From Ignavibacteriales bacterium (GTDB lineage: Bacteria > Bacteroidota > Ignavibacteria > Ignavibacteriales > Ignavibacteriaceae): a stretch of DNA of 64,000 nt. Below are positions 54,107-63,573 of this stretch, in pieces. The notes under the pieces were generated by a model, which saw only the letters and a program-made list of their open reading frames with translations, ran no database searches and was not told where the DNA came from. A program made the position numbers and the translations under genes. The stretch covers positions 744,001 through 808,000 of the forward strand of contig JADJEI010000013.1 of the NCBI GenBank assembly GCA_016709155.1. The letters are read 5' to 3'. Every line of letters begins with the position of its first letter. The stretch's first letter is position 1.

Positions 54107-56684
54107 TCTTCGCTAAAACTATTCTAATCATCGGATAAGTAACTTCAGCCGGCAGTTTATTTTTCAATTCTTTCAAATCTATTATTCCCTCTTTTATTTT
54201 TTCATTTATCATTGTGTAAATCTCAGCAGGGATCAAATTTTTAATCTCAACTTCCGGTTCAAAGCCTAAGATTGTTTCTACCTGCATTGAAATTACTGCC
54301 TCAGTTAAGTTCTGCATCGAAGCAATATCTTTCAATGTGTACCCTCCTTTTATCAGATTGTAAGTTTCAGCGATGCTTGACGGAATTTTTTTTGTCGGAG
54401 TAATTTTCTGATTGTTGTTTTGAATTCTTTCATTAGCCAAAACAGCTTCGATAACTTCGCTGCCAATTTTTGTGAACATTCGCTCATTCGTACCTTTCAG
54501 CGCTAAAAATTGCTCTCTATTCTTAGGTTTATTCTTTACGATATTGCTTAATACTTCGTCAGGGCAAATTAAGTTTGAAGTCTGCATAAATTTTTTTGAA
54601 ATATCCTGTCGTATTGTTCTTAGGATATTGAACAATTCAAGATTATCTTCATAGCCGGTTTTGGGTTTTACAACTTTATGAAGCCCCAGTTGTTTGATTT
54701 TTTCAAATCCATATTCTGTCAAATTTATTAAATCTCTTACTCCTTTGGTAATTACTTTTGATTCAATTAATTCAAAAAGAACAGATAGTATTTCATGCTT
54801 TTCGTAATTTCTGCAAACACCAAAAGTAGTTATCGAATTATACTTTTCTTTTTTAACTGATCCTCTTAAAATTGAAATAACATTTCGTTCGGCTAGTTCA
54901 TCCTTCGATTCAAATAGTGTTCGTAAAATTAATTCAGAAATATATTGAATTGAATTTGACGGCAGCCGGGTTCTTGTCGTACAATTATCACATTGCCCGC
55001 AGTGATAATCTGAGTTAGTCTCCCCAAAATAATTCAAAATAAATTTGAATCGGCAGTCAGTAGTGTAAATTAACTGAGACATCTTTTCAACTTTAGTATG
55101 CTGATTCAGAAAACTCTCGTTGATCCTTTTAAAATTTAATTTTAAATCTTTGGAAGATATTCTTGGCGAAAGCATTCTCGCACTATCCTTAGAAAGACTT
55201 TGATAAAAACTGATAATGCCAAAATTGTCAAGAATGGTTAAGGATTCTGTTAGCTCATTGATGATGATGTTTGTCTCTTTACTAATTTCCGTAACACTTA
55301 CCCGTACTTCTTTTAGAAATATCTCCTTGCTAAAATTTCTTAGTAGATATAATATTATTTCCTTAAAGAAAATATTCTCGGTCTGTTTTACAAAATTTCG
55401 AAGCCGGTTTTTATCCATCAAAAATTGGATCGAATCTTTTCGTTCAAGATCGGAAATTAATTTAAGATAACCCCCGCCTTCAAGTGAATTCAAGGCAGAG
55501 TAAACTATTCCTCTGCTGATTTGTTTTTGTGTAGTGATTTTTATAAAATCTAAATCAATTGGAATCTCTTTGGAAGTAATATTTCCAACTGCAACTTTAC
55601 CAAAATCGCAGATTGAATCATAAATCCCCATTATGGTTTCTTTATCCGGATAGGAATTTCGGATAAAATATTTGTGAATATCCATGTCCGAGTCATCATA
55701 CAGAAGATATGCATGCGAAGGTTTTCCATCTCTGCCTGCGCGACCAATTTCCTGATAATAATTTTCAATTGAACCCGGCGCATTGTAGTGCAGAACGAGT
55801 CTGATATCACCTTTATCTATGCCCATACCGAAAGCATTTGTAGCACAAATAACAGAAGTCTTATTGCTGATAAAATCCTCCTGAACTTTTTTTCTTACTT
55901 CAGGAAGCAAACCGGCATGGTAATAAGTGCTTTTAATTTTATTCATCAGCAAAAATTCGCTAATAGCTTCTGCACGTTTTCGCGAAGAAGTGTAAACAAT
56001 AGCAGGAGTTCCATGTTCGGCGAGAATCTGTAAACAATTCTCTTTTTTCTTTTTTGTCTTAATAATATTGATCGAAATATTATCCCGCTCGAAACCGCAG
56101 ACAAATATTTTTGGTTCAACTAATCCAAGTTGTTCGACAATATCTTTTGCAACTTCAGGAGTAGCAGTAGCAGTAAATGCCGAAATATTTTTCACACCGA
56201 GATAGTCCGTAAACTCCTTTATCTTTGTATAACCCAGTCTGAAGTTGTGCCCCCATTCGCTGATGCAGTGTGCTTCATCAATAAAAATAAAATTAGGATT
56301 GAGCGACTTTATTCTTTCTGCAAATTGCCGATTCTCTAATTTCTCCGGGGCGAGATATAATATTTTTATTTTGCCGAAAGAAATATTCCTCAGAGTTTCT
56401 TCAGACTCCTTAAACGACATTGCACTATTAATAAAGGCTGCAGGATTGGGATTAATCTTAATCGAATCAACCTGATCTTTCATCAATGCGATCAATGGTG
56501 AAACCACAATCGAAAATCGTTCACTGATCAAAGCGGGGAGCTGATAACAAATAGATTTGCCGGCACCTGTGGGAAGTATTGCGAGTACATTTTGTCTATT
56601 TAAAATCGTCTCAATAATTTCTTTTTGCCCCGGTCTGAATTTACTATAACCGAATAATTTTTCTAAGTTCTGTTCTAAATCCAT
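54078..56684 (-). CDS. recQ: RecQ family ATP-dependent DNA helicase
   Basis: 868 residues from ATG 56684 (an upstream TTG at 56702 is possible but unneeded). Helicase core: FRPGQKEIIETIL, LPTGAGKSICYQLPAL, FIDEAHCISEWGHNFRLGY, and AFGMGIDKGDIRLVLHYNAPGSIENYYQEIGRAGRDG. The RecQ zinc site includes HCGQCDNC; a winged helix follows, then HRDC (about 690-760), and a C-terminal helix-turn-helix (YNLIKGGYTLKDIASMQNLTEAVISMQ). It is longer than E. coli RecQ, as usual in this phylum. Confidence 0.93.
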   Translation of the reverse strand: MDLEQNLEKLFGYSKFRPGQKEIIETILNRQNVLAILPTGAGKSICYQLPALISERFSIVVSPLIALMKDQVDSIKINPNPAAFINSAMSFKESEETLRNISFGKIKILYLAPEKLENRQFAERIKSLNPNFIFIDEAHCISEWGHNFRLGYTKIKEFTDYLGVKNISAFTATATPEVAKDIVEQLGLVEPKIFVCGFERDNISINIIKTKKKKENCLQILAEHGTPAIVYTSSRKRAEAISEFLLMNKIKSTYYHAGLLPEVRKKVQEDFISNKTSVICATNAFGMGIDKGDIRLVLHYNAPGSIENYYQEIGRAGRDGKPSHAYLLYDDSDMDIHKYFIRNSYPDKETIMGIYDSICDFGKVAVGNITSKEIPIDLDFIKITTQKQISRGIVYSALNSLEGGGYLKLISDLERKDSIQFLMDKNRLRNFVKQTENIFFKEIILYLLRNFSKEIFLKEVRVSVTEISKETNIIINELTESLTILDNFGIISFYQSLSKDSARMLSPRISSKDLKLNFKRINESFLNQHTKVEKMSQLIYTTDCRFKFILNYFGETNSDYHCGQCDNCTTRTRLPSNSIQYISELILRTLFESKDELAERNVISILRGSVKKEKYNSITTFGVCRNYEKHEILSVLFELIESKVITKGVRDLINLTEYGFEKIKQLGLHKVVKPKTGYEDNLELFNILRTIRQDISKKFMQTSNLICPDEVLSNIVKNKPKNREQFLALKGTNERMFTKIGSEVIEAVLANERIQNNNQKITPTKKIPSSIAETYNLIKGGYTLKDIASMQNLTEAVISMQVETILGFEPEVEIKNLIPAEIYTMINEKIKEGIIDLKELKNKLPAEVTYPMIRIVLAKTRALEFPSS

Positions 56685-56855
56685 TTGTTGAATTGAGATC
56701 AAGTTGTAATTCTCTTTTATAAAATTATGATTGAAACAATAAATATATTATCCTAATTTTCACTTGAGTTTAAAATAATAAATACTTCTTCAATCTACTT
56801 AAGTACAATTGAAGCTAAAATATTTGCCTGAAGATTAATTTAATAAAGGTTCAAA

Positions 56856-59633
56856 ATGAAAAAATTACTTTTGTTATTTGCATGGCTGCTAATTTTTGTT
56901 TTCTCATCATTCTCTCAAGTTAGTATTCAAAACCAAACTCCGGGAAATACTGTTTATTCGCAGGCTCCGGATTATGTTAAGAACACAAAAGCATTTTCAA
57001 GAGAGTGGTGGTTTTATCAGCAGCGCGCATATCCATTCGATAAAATTCCCGACGATGCCTACAGCAATTCTCTGCTTCAGCGTGAAGAACTTCGTCAGCA
57101 AAATTTAATGGATGGGTTTGATTTTGCCTGGGTAAGTCTTGGACCAACGCCCGGCTACTATTTTAATTATGGAAATATTTCTTCCCGAATTGTTACCGGT
57201 GCATATCACCCAACCGATCCAAATATTATTTATGTCGGACCGGCTAACGGTGGTGTTTGGAAAACTACTGATGCAGGTTCAACATGGACTCCGCTGACAG
57301 ATAAGGAAGCTTCACTTGCAATGGGAGCTATTGTTCTTAATCCGCAAAATCCAAATATAATTCTTGCCGGAACTGGTGAAGCTACATACAGCGGTGCATC
57401 TTATTATGGAAGGGGGTTGTTAAGATCAACAGACAGCGGTGCAAGCTGGACACAAATTACTGCCGGATTACCTTCAAGTTCTTATTTCTCAAGAATTGTT
57501 TATCGCCCGGGTAGATCAAACGAAATTTTAGCAGCTCTTGGCTACAATGGTCTATATCGAAGTTCAGACAGCGGACTTTCATGGAATTTACTTCTTGCCG
57601 GAAGAGTTGATGATGTTCTATTTTCACCTGCCGGTGATACTGCATTTGCGGTTGGCAGCGGAATAGGAATCAGAAGATCAATTGATGGAGGTGTAAGCTT
57701 TTCAACTTTCTCAACCGGTTTGGGAACAGGCGAAAGAACTCACTTTGATTTATGTAAATCCAATCCTGCTTTTATGTATACAGCAGTTTATGGCGGGGGT
57801 GTTGTCAATATCTATAAATCTTCAAACTTTGGTGTGAACTGGACACAAATCTTATCCAATCTTGACGGCGGCTCTCAAGCATGGTACGATTTGTACTTAA
57901 GAGTAAATCCAAAAAATCCTGACAAAGTATATTGCGGTGCTATTGATGTTTTTAGATCAACTAATGGCGGAACTACTTTTGAAAATATTACAAATGGATA
58001 TGCCGGCGGCAGCGTTCATGTTGATCAGCATTTTCTTTTCTTCCATCCCGGTGATGAAAACACTTTTATTGTTACTAACGATGGCGGAATTTATAGAACC
58101 ACAGATAATGGAAATACGTTTACAAATCTTAACGCTGGATTAACACTTACTCAATTCTACCGTATTACTGCCTCTCCCTTTGAGACTGGATGGATACTCG
58201 GCGGTACTCAGGATAATGGAACTCAGCAGACGCATTCAACAATAAACTGGGCAGCAGCTTTTGGCGGCGACGGCGGAGAAGTTTGTTTTAATCCTTTTAA
58301 TGAGGACGTTGTTCTCGGCGAATCGCAGTTCAATGGACTTGTAAAAACTTTGAACGGCGGGACTTCGTGGAGCGGAGCTACTAACGGTATCAGTTCTTCT
58401 GAAAATGCAGCTTGGGTTGCCCCCATTATTTCTCACCCCACCATTGATGCGACTTTCTTTACAGCAAGACAAAAACTTTATAAAACGACAAACAATGCTT
58501 TGATGTGGACTGCCGTTTCGGATAATATCAACGGCACAAGTGCTGTTGAGCAGCTTGCAATCAGCAATACTGATCCTCAAATAATTTTTGCTTCAACATA
58601 CAATCAATTATATAAATCAACTGACGGCGGGATCACTTTCACAAATAAAACGAATGGACTACCGAATAAGTATATCAGTTCAATTTATGTTCACCCTGAT
58701 GATGCGCAAACTGTGTATGTAACTCTTTCCGGATTTGGCGGAAGCAAAGTTTATAAATCAACTGACGGCGCTGAACATTGGATAAGTATTTCAGGTAATC
58801 TCCCTGATACTCCCGTAAATGATATTTATGTTTATACAGAAGATGCATCCAATCCTAAAACTTATTTTGTTGCGACTGATATCGGTGTTTTTTATACACA
58901 AAATGATGGAACCGACTGGACTGAAATTACAAACGGTCTGCCTAATACAGTTATTCTTCATCTTGATTATGCTCCAACAACAAAAATGCTTCGTGCAGGT
59001 ACGCATGGAAGGGGTGTGTTTGAAGCATTCATTGATTTCACTGTCCCGGTTGAGCTGGCTAATTTCTCAAGCCATATTATTGATAAGACAGTCATGTTAA
59101 ATTGGCAGACAGCTACTGAAACCAACAACAGTGGATTTCAAATCGAACGAAAGTTAAAAAATGAAGAGTGGGAATCAATTGCTTTTATTGCCGGCAGCGG
59201 TACGACTACCGAAGTAAAAAGTTATACATTCACCGATGATCTTTCTAATTTTAATTATCAGGGAAGGATACTTTATCGCTTAAAGCAAATTGACTTCAGC
59301 GGAAGTTATGAATATTCTGATATAGTTTTTGCTGATGTTAATTTCTTCCCAACAGAAATTACTATTTCTCAGAATTATCCTAATCCATTCAATCCTTCTA
59401 CAAAAATTAAATACACACTCAACGGTGATAGCAAAGTTAAATTGACTATCTATAATTCGGTTGGGCAGCAGATTGCAGCACTCGTGGATGAACAACTGAG
59501 TGTCGGTAATTACGAAATTGAATGGAATGCAGAAAACTTTGCCTCCGGGATTTATTTCTATTTCTTTGATGTTCGTGATGCCGATAACCAAAAATCAATT
59601 AGGGAAATAAAGAAAATAGTTTTAATGAAATAA
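56856..59633 (+). CDS. Secreted beta-propeller (sortilin/BNR-repeat) protein with T9SS type A sorting domain
   Basis: 925 residues. Signal peptide to about 22 (SSFSQ). Seven or more Asp-box repeats (GVWKTTDAGSTW, GLLRSTDSGASW, GLYRSSDSGLSW, GIYRTTDNGNTF, LYKSTDGGITF) build propeller blades like those of sortilin/VPS10 or glycoside-binding proteins. A FnIII-like segment (about 730-830, VELANFSSHIIDKTVMLNWQTATETNNSGF) leads to the C-terminal sorting domain: ISQNYPNPFNPSTKIKYTL...GNYEIEWNAENFASGIYFY. This predicts export by the type IX system. Ligand unknown. Confidence 0.92.
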   Translation: MKKLLLLFAWLLIFVFSSFSQVSIQNQTPGNTVYSQAPDYVKNTKAFSREWWFYQQRAYPFDKIPDDAYSNSLLQREELRQQNLMDGFDFAWVSLGPTPGYYFNYGNISSRIVTGAYHPTDPNIIYVGPANGGVWKTTDAGSTWTPLTDKEASLAMGAIVLNPQNPNIILAGTGEATYSGASYYGRGLLRSTDSGASWTQITAGLPSSSYFSRIVYRPGRSNEILAALGYNGLYRSSDSGLSWNLLLAGRVDDVLFSPAGDTAFAVGSGIGIRRSIDGGVSFSTFSTGLGTGERTHFDLCKSNPAFMYTAVYGGGVVNIYKSSNFGVNWTQILSNLDGGSQAWYDLYLRVNPKNPDKVYCGAIDVFRSTNGGTTFENITNGYAGGSVHVDQHFLFFHPGDENTFIVTNDGGIYRTTDNGNTFTNLNAGLTLTQFYRITASPFETGWILGGTQDNGTQQTHSTINWAAAFGGDGGEVCFNPFNEDVVLGESQFNGLVKTLNGGTSWSGATNGISSSENAAWVAPIISHPTIDATFFTARQKLYKTTNNALMWTAVSDNINGTSAVEQLAISNTDPQIIFASTYNQLYKSTDGGITFTNKTNGLPNKYISSIYVHPDDAQTVYVTLSGFGGSKVYKSTDGAEHWISISGNLPDTPVNDIYVYTEDASNPKTYFVATDIGVFYTQNDGTDWTEITNGLPNTVILHLDYAPTTKMLRAGTHGRGVFEAFIDFTVPVELANFSSHIIDKTVMLNWQTATETNNSGFQIERKLKNEEWESIAFIAGSGTTTEVKSYTFTDDLSNFNYQGRILYRLKQIDFSGSYEYSDIVFADVNFFPTEITISQNYPNPFNPSTKIKYTLNGDSKVKLTIYNSVGQQIAALVDEQLSVGNYEIEWNAENFASGIYFYFFDVRDADNQKSIREIKKIVLMK

Positions 59634-59649
59634 TTTCAGAAAGAAAAAT

Positions 59650-60018
59650 ATGCCGGTTATTATAAATTCTCCTTCGGTGATTGAAGCTGCTGGCAACAAG
59701 CCCAAAATCATTGAAGAATATTTTGGAAGAGTTAATTCATCTACTGATGAAGTCAGCATTGCAAAAATGAAAAGCCCTCAAGGGTGGGTTGAACCGGGAC
59801 AGCGTCCGGCGTTTAATGAATATACTTTAGTCCTGAAAGGAACTTTGTGCGTTAAAACTGAAAATGAATTATTTGAAATAAAAGCCGGCAGTGCCATACT
59901 AACAAAGAAAGGGGAGTGGATTAAATATAGCACTCCCTATGAAGGCGGGGCAGAATATATCGCAGTGTGCCTTCCTGCTTTCTCTTTAGAAACAGTGAAT
60001 AGAGACAACTCTGAATAA
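59650..60018 (+). CDS. Small cupin-domain protein
   Basis: 122 residues. The second part is a single cupin barrel: NEYTLVLKGTLCVKTENELFEIKAGSAILTKKGEWIKYSTPYEGGAEYIAVCLPAF. The usual metal-binding histidines of cupins are not evident, so a metal enzyme activity is doubtful. Lies 16 bases after the T9SS protein gene. Confidence 0.8.
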   Translation: MPVIINSPSVIEAAGNKPKIIEEYFGRVNSSTDEVSIAKMKSPQGWVEPGQRPAFNEYTLVLKGTLCVKTENELFEIKAGSAILTKKGEWIKYSTPYEGGAEYIAVCLPAFSLETVNRDNSE

Positions 60019-60262
60019 TTTATTATTTCTATTGTGAAATTGTTTTATCACTAATTCTCTGTAATAAGAATTCTATTTTTGATTTCTCTCTAAGCTTAGA
60101 AAAATTCGTTTAGAATATTCAGAATTTTCACTTTTCACAATATTTCATTTGGCATATTAGTTGTTAATTTTTCGGCATCTAAATGAATTTGCTTTTAATA
60201 AATATTTGATGATAAATAATTAATTAACTAAATGGCAAACGCCATATTTACTTTCTAATAAT

Positions 60263-61546
60263 ATGAGGTCATATATGCAACTACGTTCTACTTTCCGCAG
60301 GTTCTTTTCTGCTCTCCTTCCTATCATAGTTATTATGATAGTCCTTTTTTCTAATGATACAAATGCAACAAGTCAATGGGCAAGAAAATTTGGTATGTCT
60401 TGCAGCAGTTGTCATACAGTTTTCCCAAGATTGAATGCCTTTGGTGAGCAATTCTTGAAAAACGGATACCAAATGATGAATACTTACAATACTAATTTTG
60501 AAGACGCTTACCCAATTAATTCAGGCGGTGTTCTTTTAGATGAGGTCTCTAACTTATTTGGTTTCAGATTAAATATGACTCCCTTTTTGCTTGAAACAAA
60601 TACACTACAAAAAGATTCTGCTTCAGAAAAAACTACGAAGATTACATTAGCTAACCCAATTTGGGCTCAGATGTTTATTGCGGGATCTATCTACAAAGAC
60701 ATTTCATTCTTTTCAGAATTAGAATATTCAAAAAGCAGTTTCAAGTTTAACTGGTTCTACTTTAATTTAACAAATCTTTTTGGAACAAGAGCTGCTAACT
60801 TACAAATTGGTAATATTTCACCAATTGAATTTGCTTCTTACCCGAACAGACTTCCTCAATTGCCGGCATTAAAAGGTGAGGCAATGTTAATTAAATCTTC
60901 TAACGGAAAAGGTGAAACATCAGTTGATATGTCATCTGCAAGACCTGGCTTTCAATATTTTGGTTGGAATGAATGGGTTACTGTTTATGCAGGTATTTCT
61001 CCCGGAACCTCCGCTGGTCAGATAAATCAATTCTTTAACGTATGGGGAGGGTTAGTATTTAATCTTCCTGAAACTGTAAGCAGAGATTTGAGCGGTAGTA
61101 CATTCACAATTCATTATTATTCAGGTACCGATACTAAAGGAACTGGAACAAGTACACAAATAGAAAATAGTTTTAACAGATTATCTCCACAACTTAATTT
61201 AAGATGGAAAGGTCTTGATCTTCAAGCCGCTTATGTTATAGCAAAAGACGATAACTGGTCATTAGTTGCCAACCCTACTGAAGATTTCAAATACAACGGT
61301 ATCGCTTTAGATTGCGGTTATATGATTAACGAAAAGTGGAATGCTGCTGTTCATTTTGACAGCTATTCTTCTGATAATGAAGTAGCTGGTGTTAAAATTC
61401 TTGACTACAAAAGAATCGTTCCTGCTTTAACTTATATCATTAACGAAAATATCAGAACCACTGCTTATTACGAGGCTGATATAAGTGATAAGGATGCAGA
61501 TCTTAAAGTTTCTAAATTCTATTTAAACATCAGGACAATGTTCTAA
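60263..61546 (+). CDS. Outer-membrane one-heme cytochrome with beta-barrel
   Basis: 427 residues (ATG 60263; ATG 60275 possible). A signal peptide (to about 38, NATSQ) is followed directly by one heme c site, KFGMSCSSCHTVFPRLNAFGEQFLKNGYQ (about 43-72), and then about 350 residues of strand-rich sequence with alternating aromatics to the end DLKVSKFYLNIRTMF. It resembles the cytochrome-barrel proteins of Ignavibacteria and similar bacteria that may carry electrons at or through the outer membrane; the role is inference. A terminator follows. Confidence 0.82.
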   Translation: MRSYMQLRSTFRRFFSALLPIIVIMIVLFSNDTNATSQWARKFGMSCSSCHTVFPRLNAFGEQFLKNGYQMMNTYNTNFEDAYPINSGGVLLDEVSNLFGFRLNMTPFLLETNTLQKDSASEKTTKITLANPIWAQMFIAGSIYKDISFFSELEYSKSSFKFNWFYFNLTNLFGTRAANLQIGNISPIEFASYPNRLPQLPALKGEAMLIKSSNGKGETSVDMSSARPGFQYFGWNEWVTVYAGISPGTSAGQINQFFNVWGGLVFNLPETVSRDLSGSTFTIHYYSGTDTKGTGTSTQIENSFNRLSPQLNLRWKGLDLQAAYVIAKDDNWSLVANPTEDFKYNGIALDCGYMINEKWNAAVHFDSYSSDNEVAGVKILDYKRIVPALTYIINENIRTTAYYEADISDKDADLKVSKFYLNIRTMF

Positions 61547-61566
61547 AACTGATTATTCAATTACTG

Positions 61567-61593
61567 CGGGAAGTGATGACAACTTCCCGTTTT
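61567..61593 (+). terminator. Terminator after the outer-membrane cytochrome gene
   Basis: CGGGAAGT (61567-61574) and ACTTCCCG (61582-61589), loop GATGACA, then TTTT. It lies inside the longest reading frame of the next gene, which supports the later start at 61612. Confidence 0.8.
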
Positions 61594-61611
61594 AATCTTA
61601 TAAGGAATACG

Positions 61612-61995
61612 ATGAAAACAATAATAAATATTAGCCTAATTCTTTTTTCACTTTTAATTCTTGCAGGATTTACAAAGAATTCTCTTCAGGACGAACCTGC
61701 CGGTAAAAAACTCTTTATGGATGCAAAGTGCACAAGCTGCCACTCTATGGAAGCGTTTGGTTTAATTCCTAAAACTCCTAAAAAGAACATTCCCGATCTT
61801 TCGTTTGTAGGTGACAGACACAATGCTGATTTTATAAAACTCTTTATCACTAAGCAGGAAAAAATGCACGATGCAAACCATCCTATTGCTTACAAAGGCT
61901 CTGATGAAGAATTAGTCATTTTAGCAGATTGGTTAGCATCATTGAAAGCTGAGGTCAACACTCCTTTGCAAACTGACTCAACAAGTGGTCAATAG
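61612..61995 (+). CDS. Secreted one-heme cytochrome c
   Basis: 127 residues from ATG 61612 after an AAGGA site. Signal peptide to about 20-25 (LILAGFTKN), heme site CTSCH at about 42, and a likely axial Met in KMHDANH, giving a small class I cytochrome c. The earlier in-frame ATG at 61573 lies within the upstream terminator and is rejected. It may accept electrons from the barrel cytochrome before it; that link is from position only. Confidence 0.86.
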   Translation: MKTIINISLILFSLLILAGFTKNSLQDEPAGKKLFMDAKCTSCHSMEAFGLIPKTPKKNIPDLSFVGDRHNADFIKLFITKQEKMHDANHPIAYKGSDEELVILADWLASLKAEVNTPLQTDSTSGQ

Positions 61996-62023
61996 TTACT
62001 ACTTTTTTTCAGCTTGATATGAT

Positions 62024-62055
62024 AAAAGGGAATGGCAACTGTCATTCCCTTTTTT
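62024..62055. terminator. Bidirectional terminator between the cytochrome c gene and the lipoprotein gene
   Basis: AAAAGGGAATG (62024-62034) and CATTCCCTTTT (62043-62053) form an 11-bp stem around GCAACTGT, with T and A runs for both strands. Confidence 0.88.
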
Positions 62056-62062
62056 ATAATTT

Positions 62063-62605
62063 TTAATAACTGAAAGTTCTTCCGCAAATTGATCCCGACA
62101 CAGTAGGTATTGTTTCATTGATTGTGATCGGGCAGTTTCCATTAACCTCCTGATTTACATCTTTGCCAACAGTGCCGGCATAAGAGAGTTGAGCACAAGT
62201 ATAGCTTCTTGCAATGTAGGTGGATGAAAAAGTTCCATCAATATTTATGGTGCCGTTGAATGTTAAATTGTACTGATCCTTAAATCCTTTGCAGTTCGTC
62301 ATTTCAAAAACAAGGTGCAGTGTGTTGATACCATTATCTGCTGCTTCGGTTGTTCCTGTTATGTGAATACTCCCTCCCTGCGGACCTGCAACTGTCAAGT
62401 CTTTACCACCTGCGGGTTGTCCGGCAATATTCTGATTCCAGATGAAAACAAAAACATCAACAATTCCGTAAGCCAAATTTTCATCCTGGCAGCCTTGATC
62501 GCAAGCAGCCTGCGGTGGATTAGTTACATCGTTAGTTTCTGAGCAGCTATATAAAGAAAAACTAAGTATTGATGAAACAAGTAAGAGCGAAAAATATTTT
62601 TTCAT
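62063..62605 (-). CDS. Lipoprotein of unknown function
   Basis: 180 residues from ATG 62605, after a GGGGAG site; the longer start at 62644 is not needed. The lipoprotein signal ends LYSC (Cys about 20). Six more cysteines follow (AACDQGC near the start, TNCKGF, YTCAQ, GNCPI, SICGR), so disulfide bonds are likely. Strand-rich body with no recognised family. Convergent with the cytochrome c gene. Confidence 0.75.
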   Translation of the reverse strand: MKKYFSLLLVSSILSFSLYSCSETNDVTNPPQAACDQGCQDENLAYGIVDVFVFIWNQNIAGQPAGGKDLTVAGPQGGSIHITGTTEAADNGINTLHLVFEMTNCKGFKDQYNLTFNGTINIDGTFSSTYIARSYTCAQLSYAGTVGKDVNQEVNGNCPITINETIPTVSGSICGRTFSY

Positions 62606-62644
62606 TTTGAATCTCCCCGATTTTAATGAAGTGGTTTTTATCAA

Positions 62645-63005
62645 AAGGTGATCTTTTGAAATGATTTTTTATGAGAGGCATTTTTAGTAGTTCTAATTTT
62701 GTTCCGTTAATATTATCGTAACAAATTTATTAAAGTTTATAAACGTCTGTGCAAACTTACAGTTTTATCTTCACCGAATCAAAAATAAATTCTTTAGATG
62801 ATGATTCTTCGGAAAAATATAATTCACTTTGCAGCAAATATTAAATAGTTGGATTAAATTGTAGAGGTGTTACTATTCACATAGTAATAGAATAATTTTG
62901 CTTCTTAAAAAGATGAAGGCAATTTTTTTGCTGTTGCCGGATTCATTTTAACCACAGCAGATGAATTAAACCCACATAACCATTTAATCGAAAGGATAAT
63001 ACTAC
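62645..63005. other. Gene-free stretch before the DsrE gene, with a 7-bp inverted repeat
   Basis: About 360 bases. TTACTAT (62870-62876) and ATAGTAA (62881-62887) flank TCAC, a possible operator about 120 bases before the DsrE gene. No promoter is certain and no gene is seen. Confidence 0.35.
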
Positions 63006-63359
63006 ATGAAAATACTTTTTTTAATAAACGATGCACCGTACGGAACAGAAAAATTTTATAACGCTTGCAGACTTGCAATGACAGTACAAAAAGAACATTC
63101 AGAAGTTGAAGTGAATGTTTTTTTAATGGCAGATTCTGTTACCGGTGCTCTTGTAAATCAAAACGCCCCGCAAGGTTATTACAACATTGAAAGAATGTTA
63201 AAAAGTATAATTAACAAAGGCGGCAAGGTTAAACTTTGCGGGGGGTGTATTGATGCTCGCGGTATCGCCTCACTGCAATTTATTGAAGGCTGCACAAGAA
63301 GCAATATGAGTGAGTTAGCTCAATGGTCTTTTGAAGCTGGTAAAGTATTTACATTTTAA
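63006..63359 (+). CDS. DsrE family protein (YchN-like)
   Basis: 117 residues. MKILFLINDAPYGTEKFYNACRLA at the start and LCGGCIDARGI at about 77-87 are typical of the DsrE/YchN fold, with a Cys pair where sulfur-relay DsrE proteins carry reactive cysteines. It could take part in sulfur transfer, but substrate and partners are unknown. Single gene between two gene-free stretches. Confidence 0.88.
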   Translation: MKILFLINDAPYGTEKFYNACRLAMTVQKEHSEVEVNVFLMADSVTGALVNQNAPQGYYNIERMLKSIINKGGKVKLCGGCIDARGIASLQFIEGCTRSNMSELAQWSFEAGKVFTF

Positions 63360-63573
63360 AAATCTGATTCAATTTTGTTTCATAGCGTATCACTAGCGAT
63401 AGCTTCTACACGGATAAATTAGAACACTTTTATCTAAAACAAAAAAGCCTTACTTTTTACACAGTTAAAATTTACTTTTGCCCGCTGAGTGAATTCGTAA
63501 AAAAAACAGAGAATAAGGTTTCATATCATTGAAGAGAAATCAGAAACTATTAAATGAATTTAATAATACGATA

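Noticed and set aside
56685..56702. TTG start of recQ at 56702
   Set aside because: Adds six residues only; ATG 56684 fits the family start better.
61573..61611. Earlier start for the cytochrome c gene
   Set aside because: It lies within the terminator of the previous gene; ATG 61612 has an AAGGA site and a proper signal peptide.
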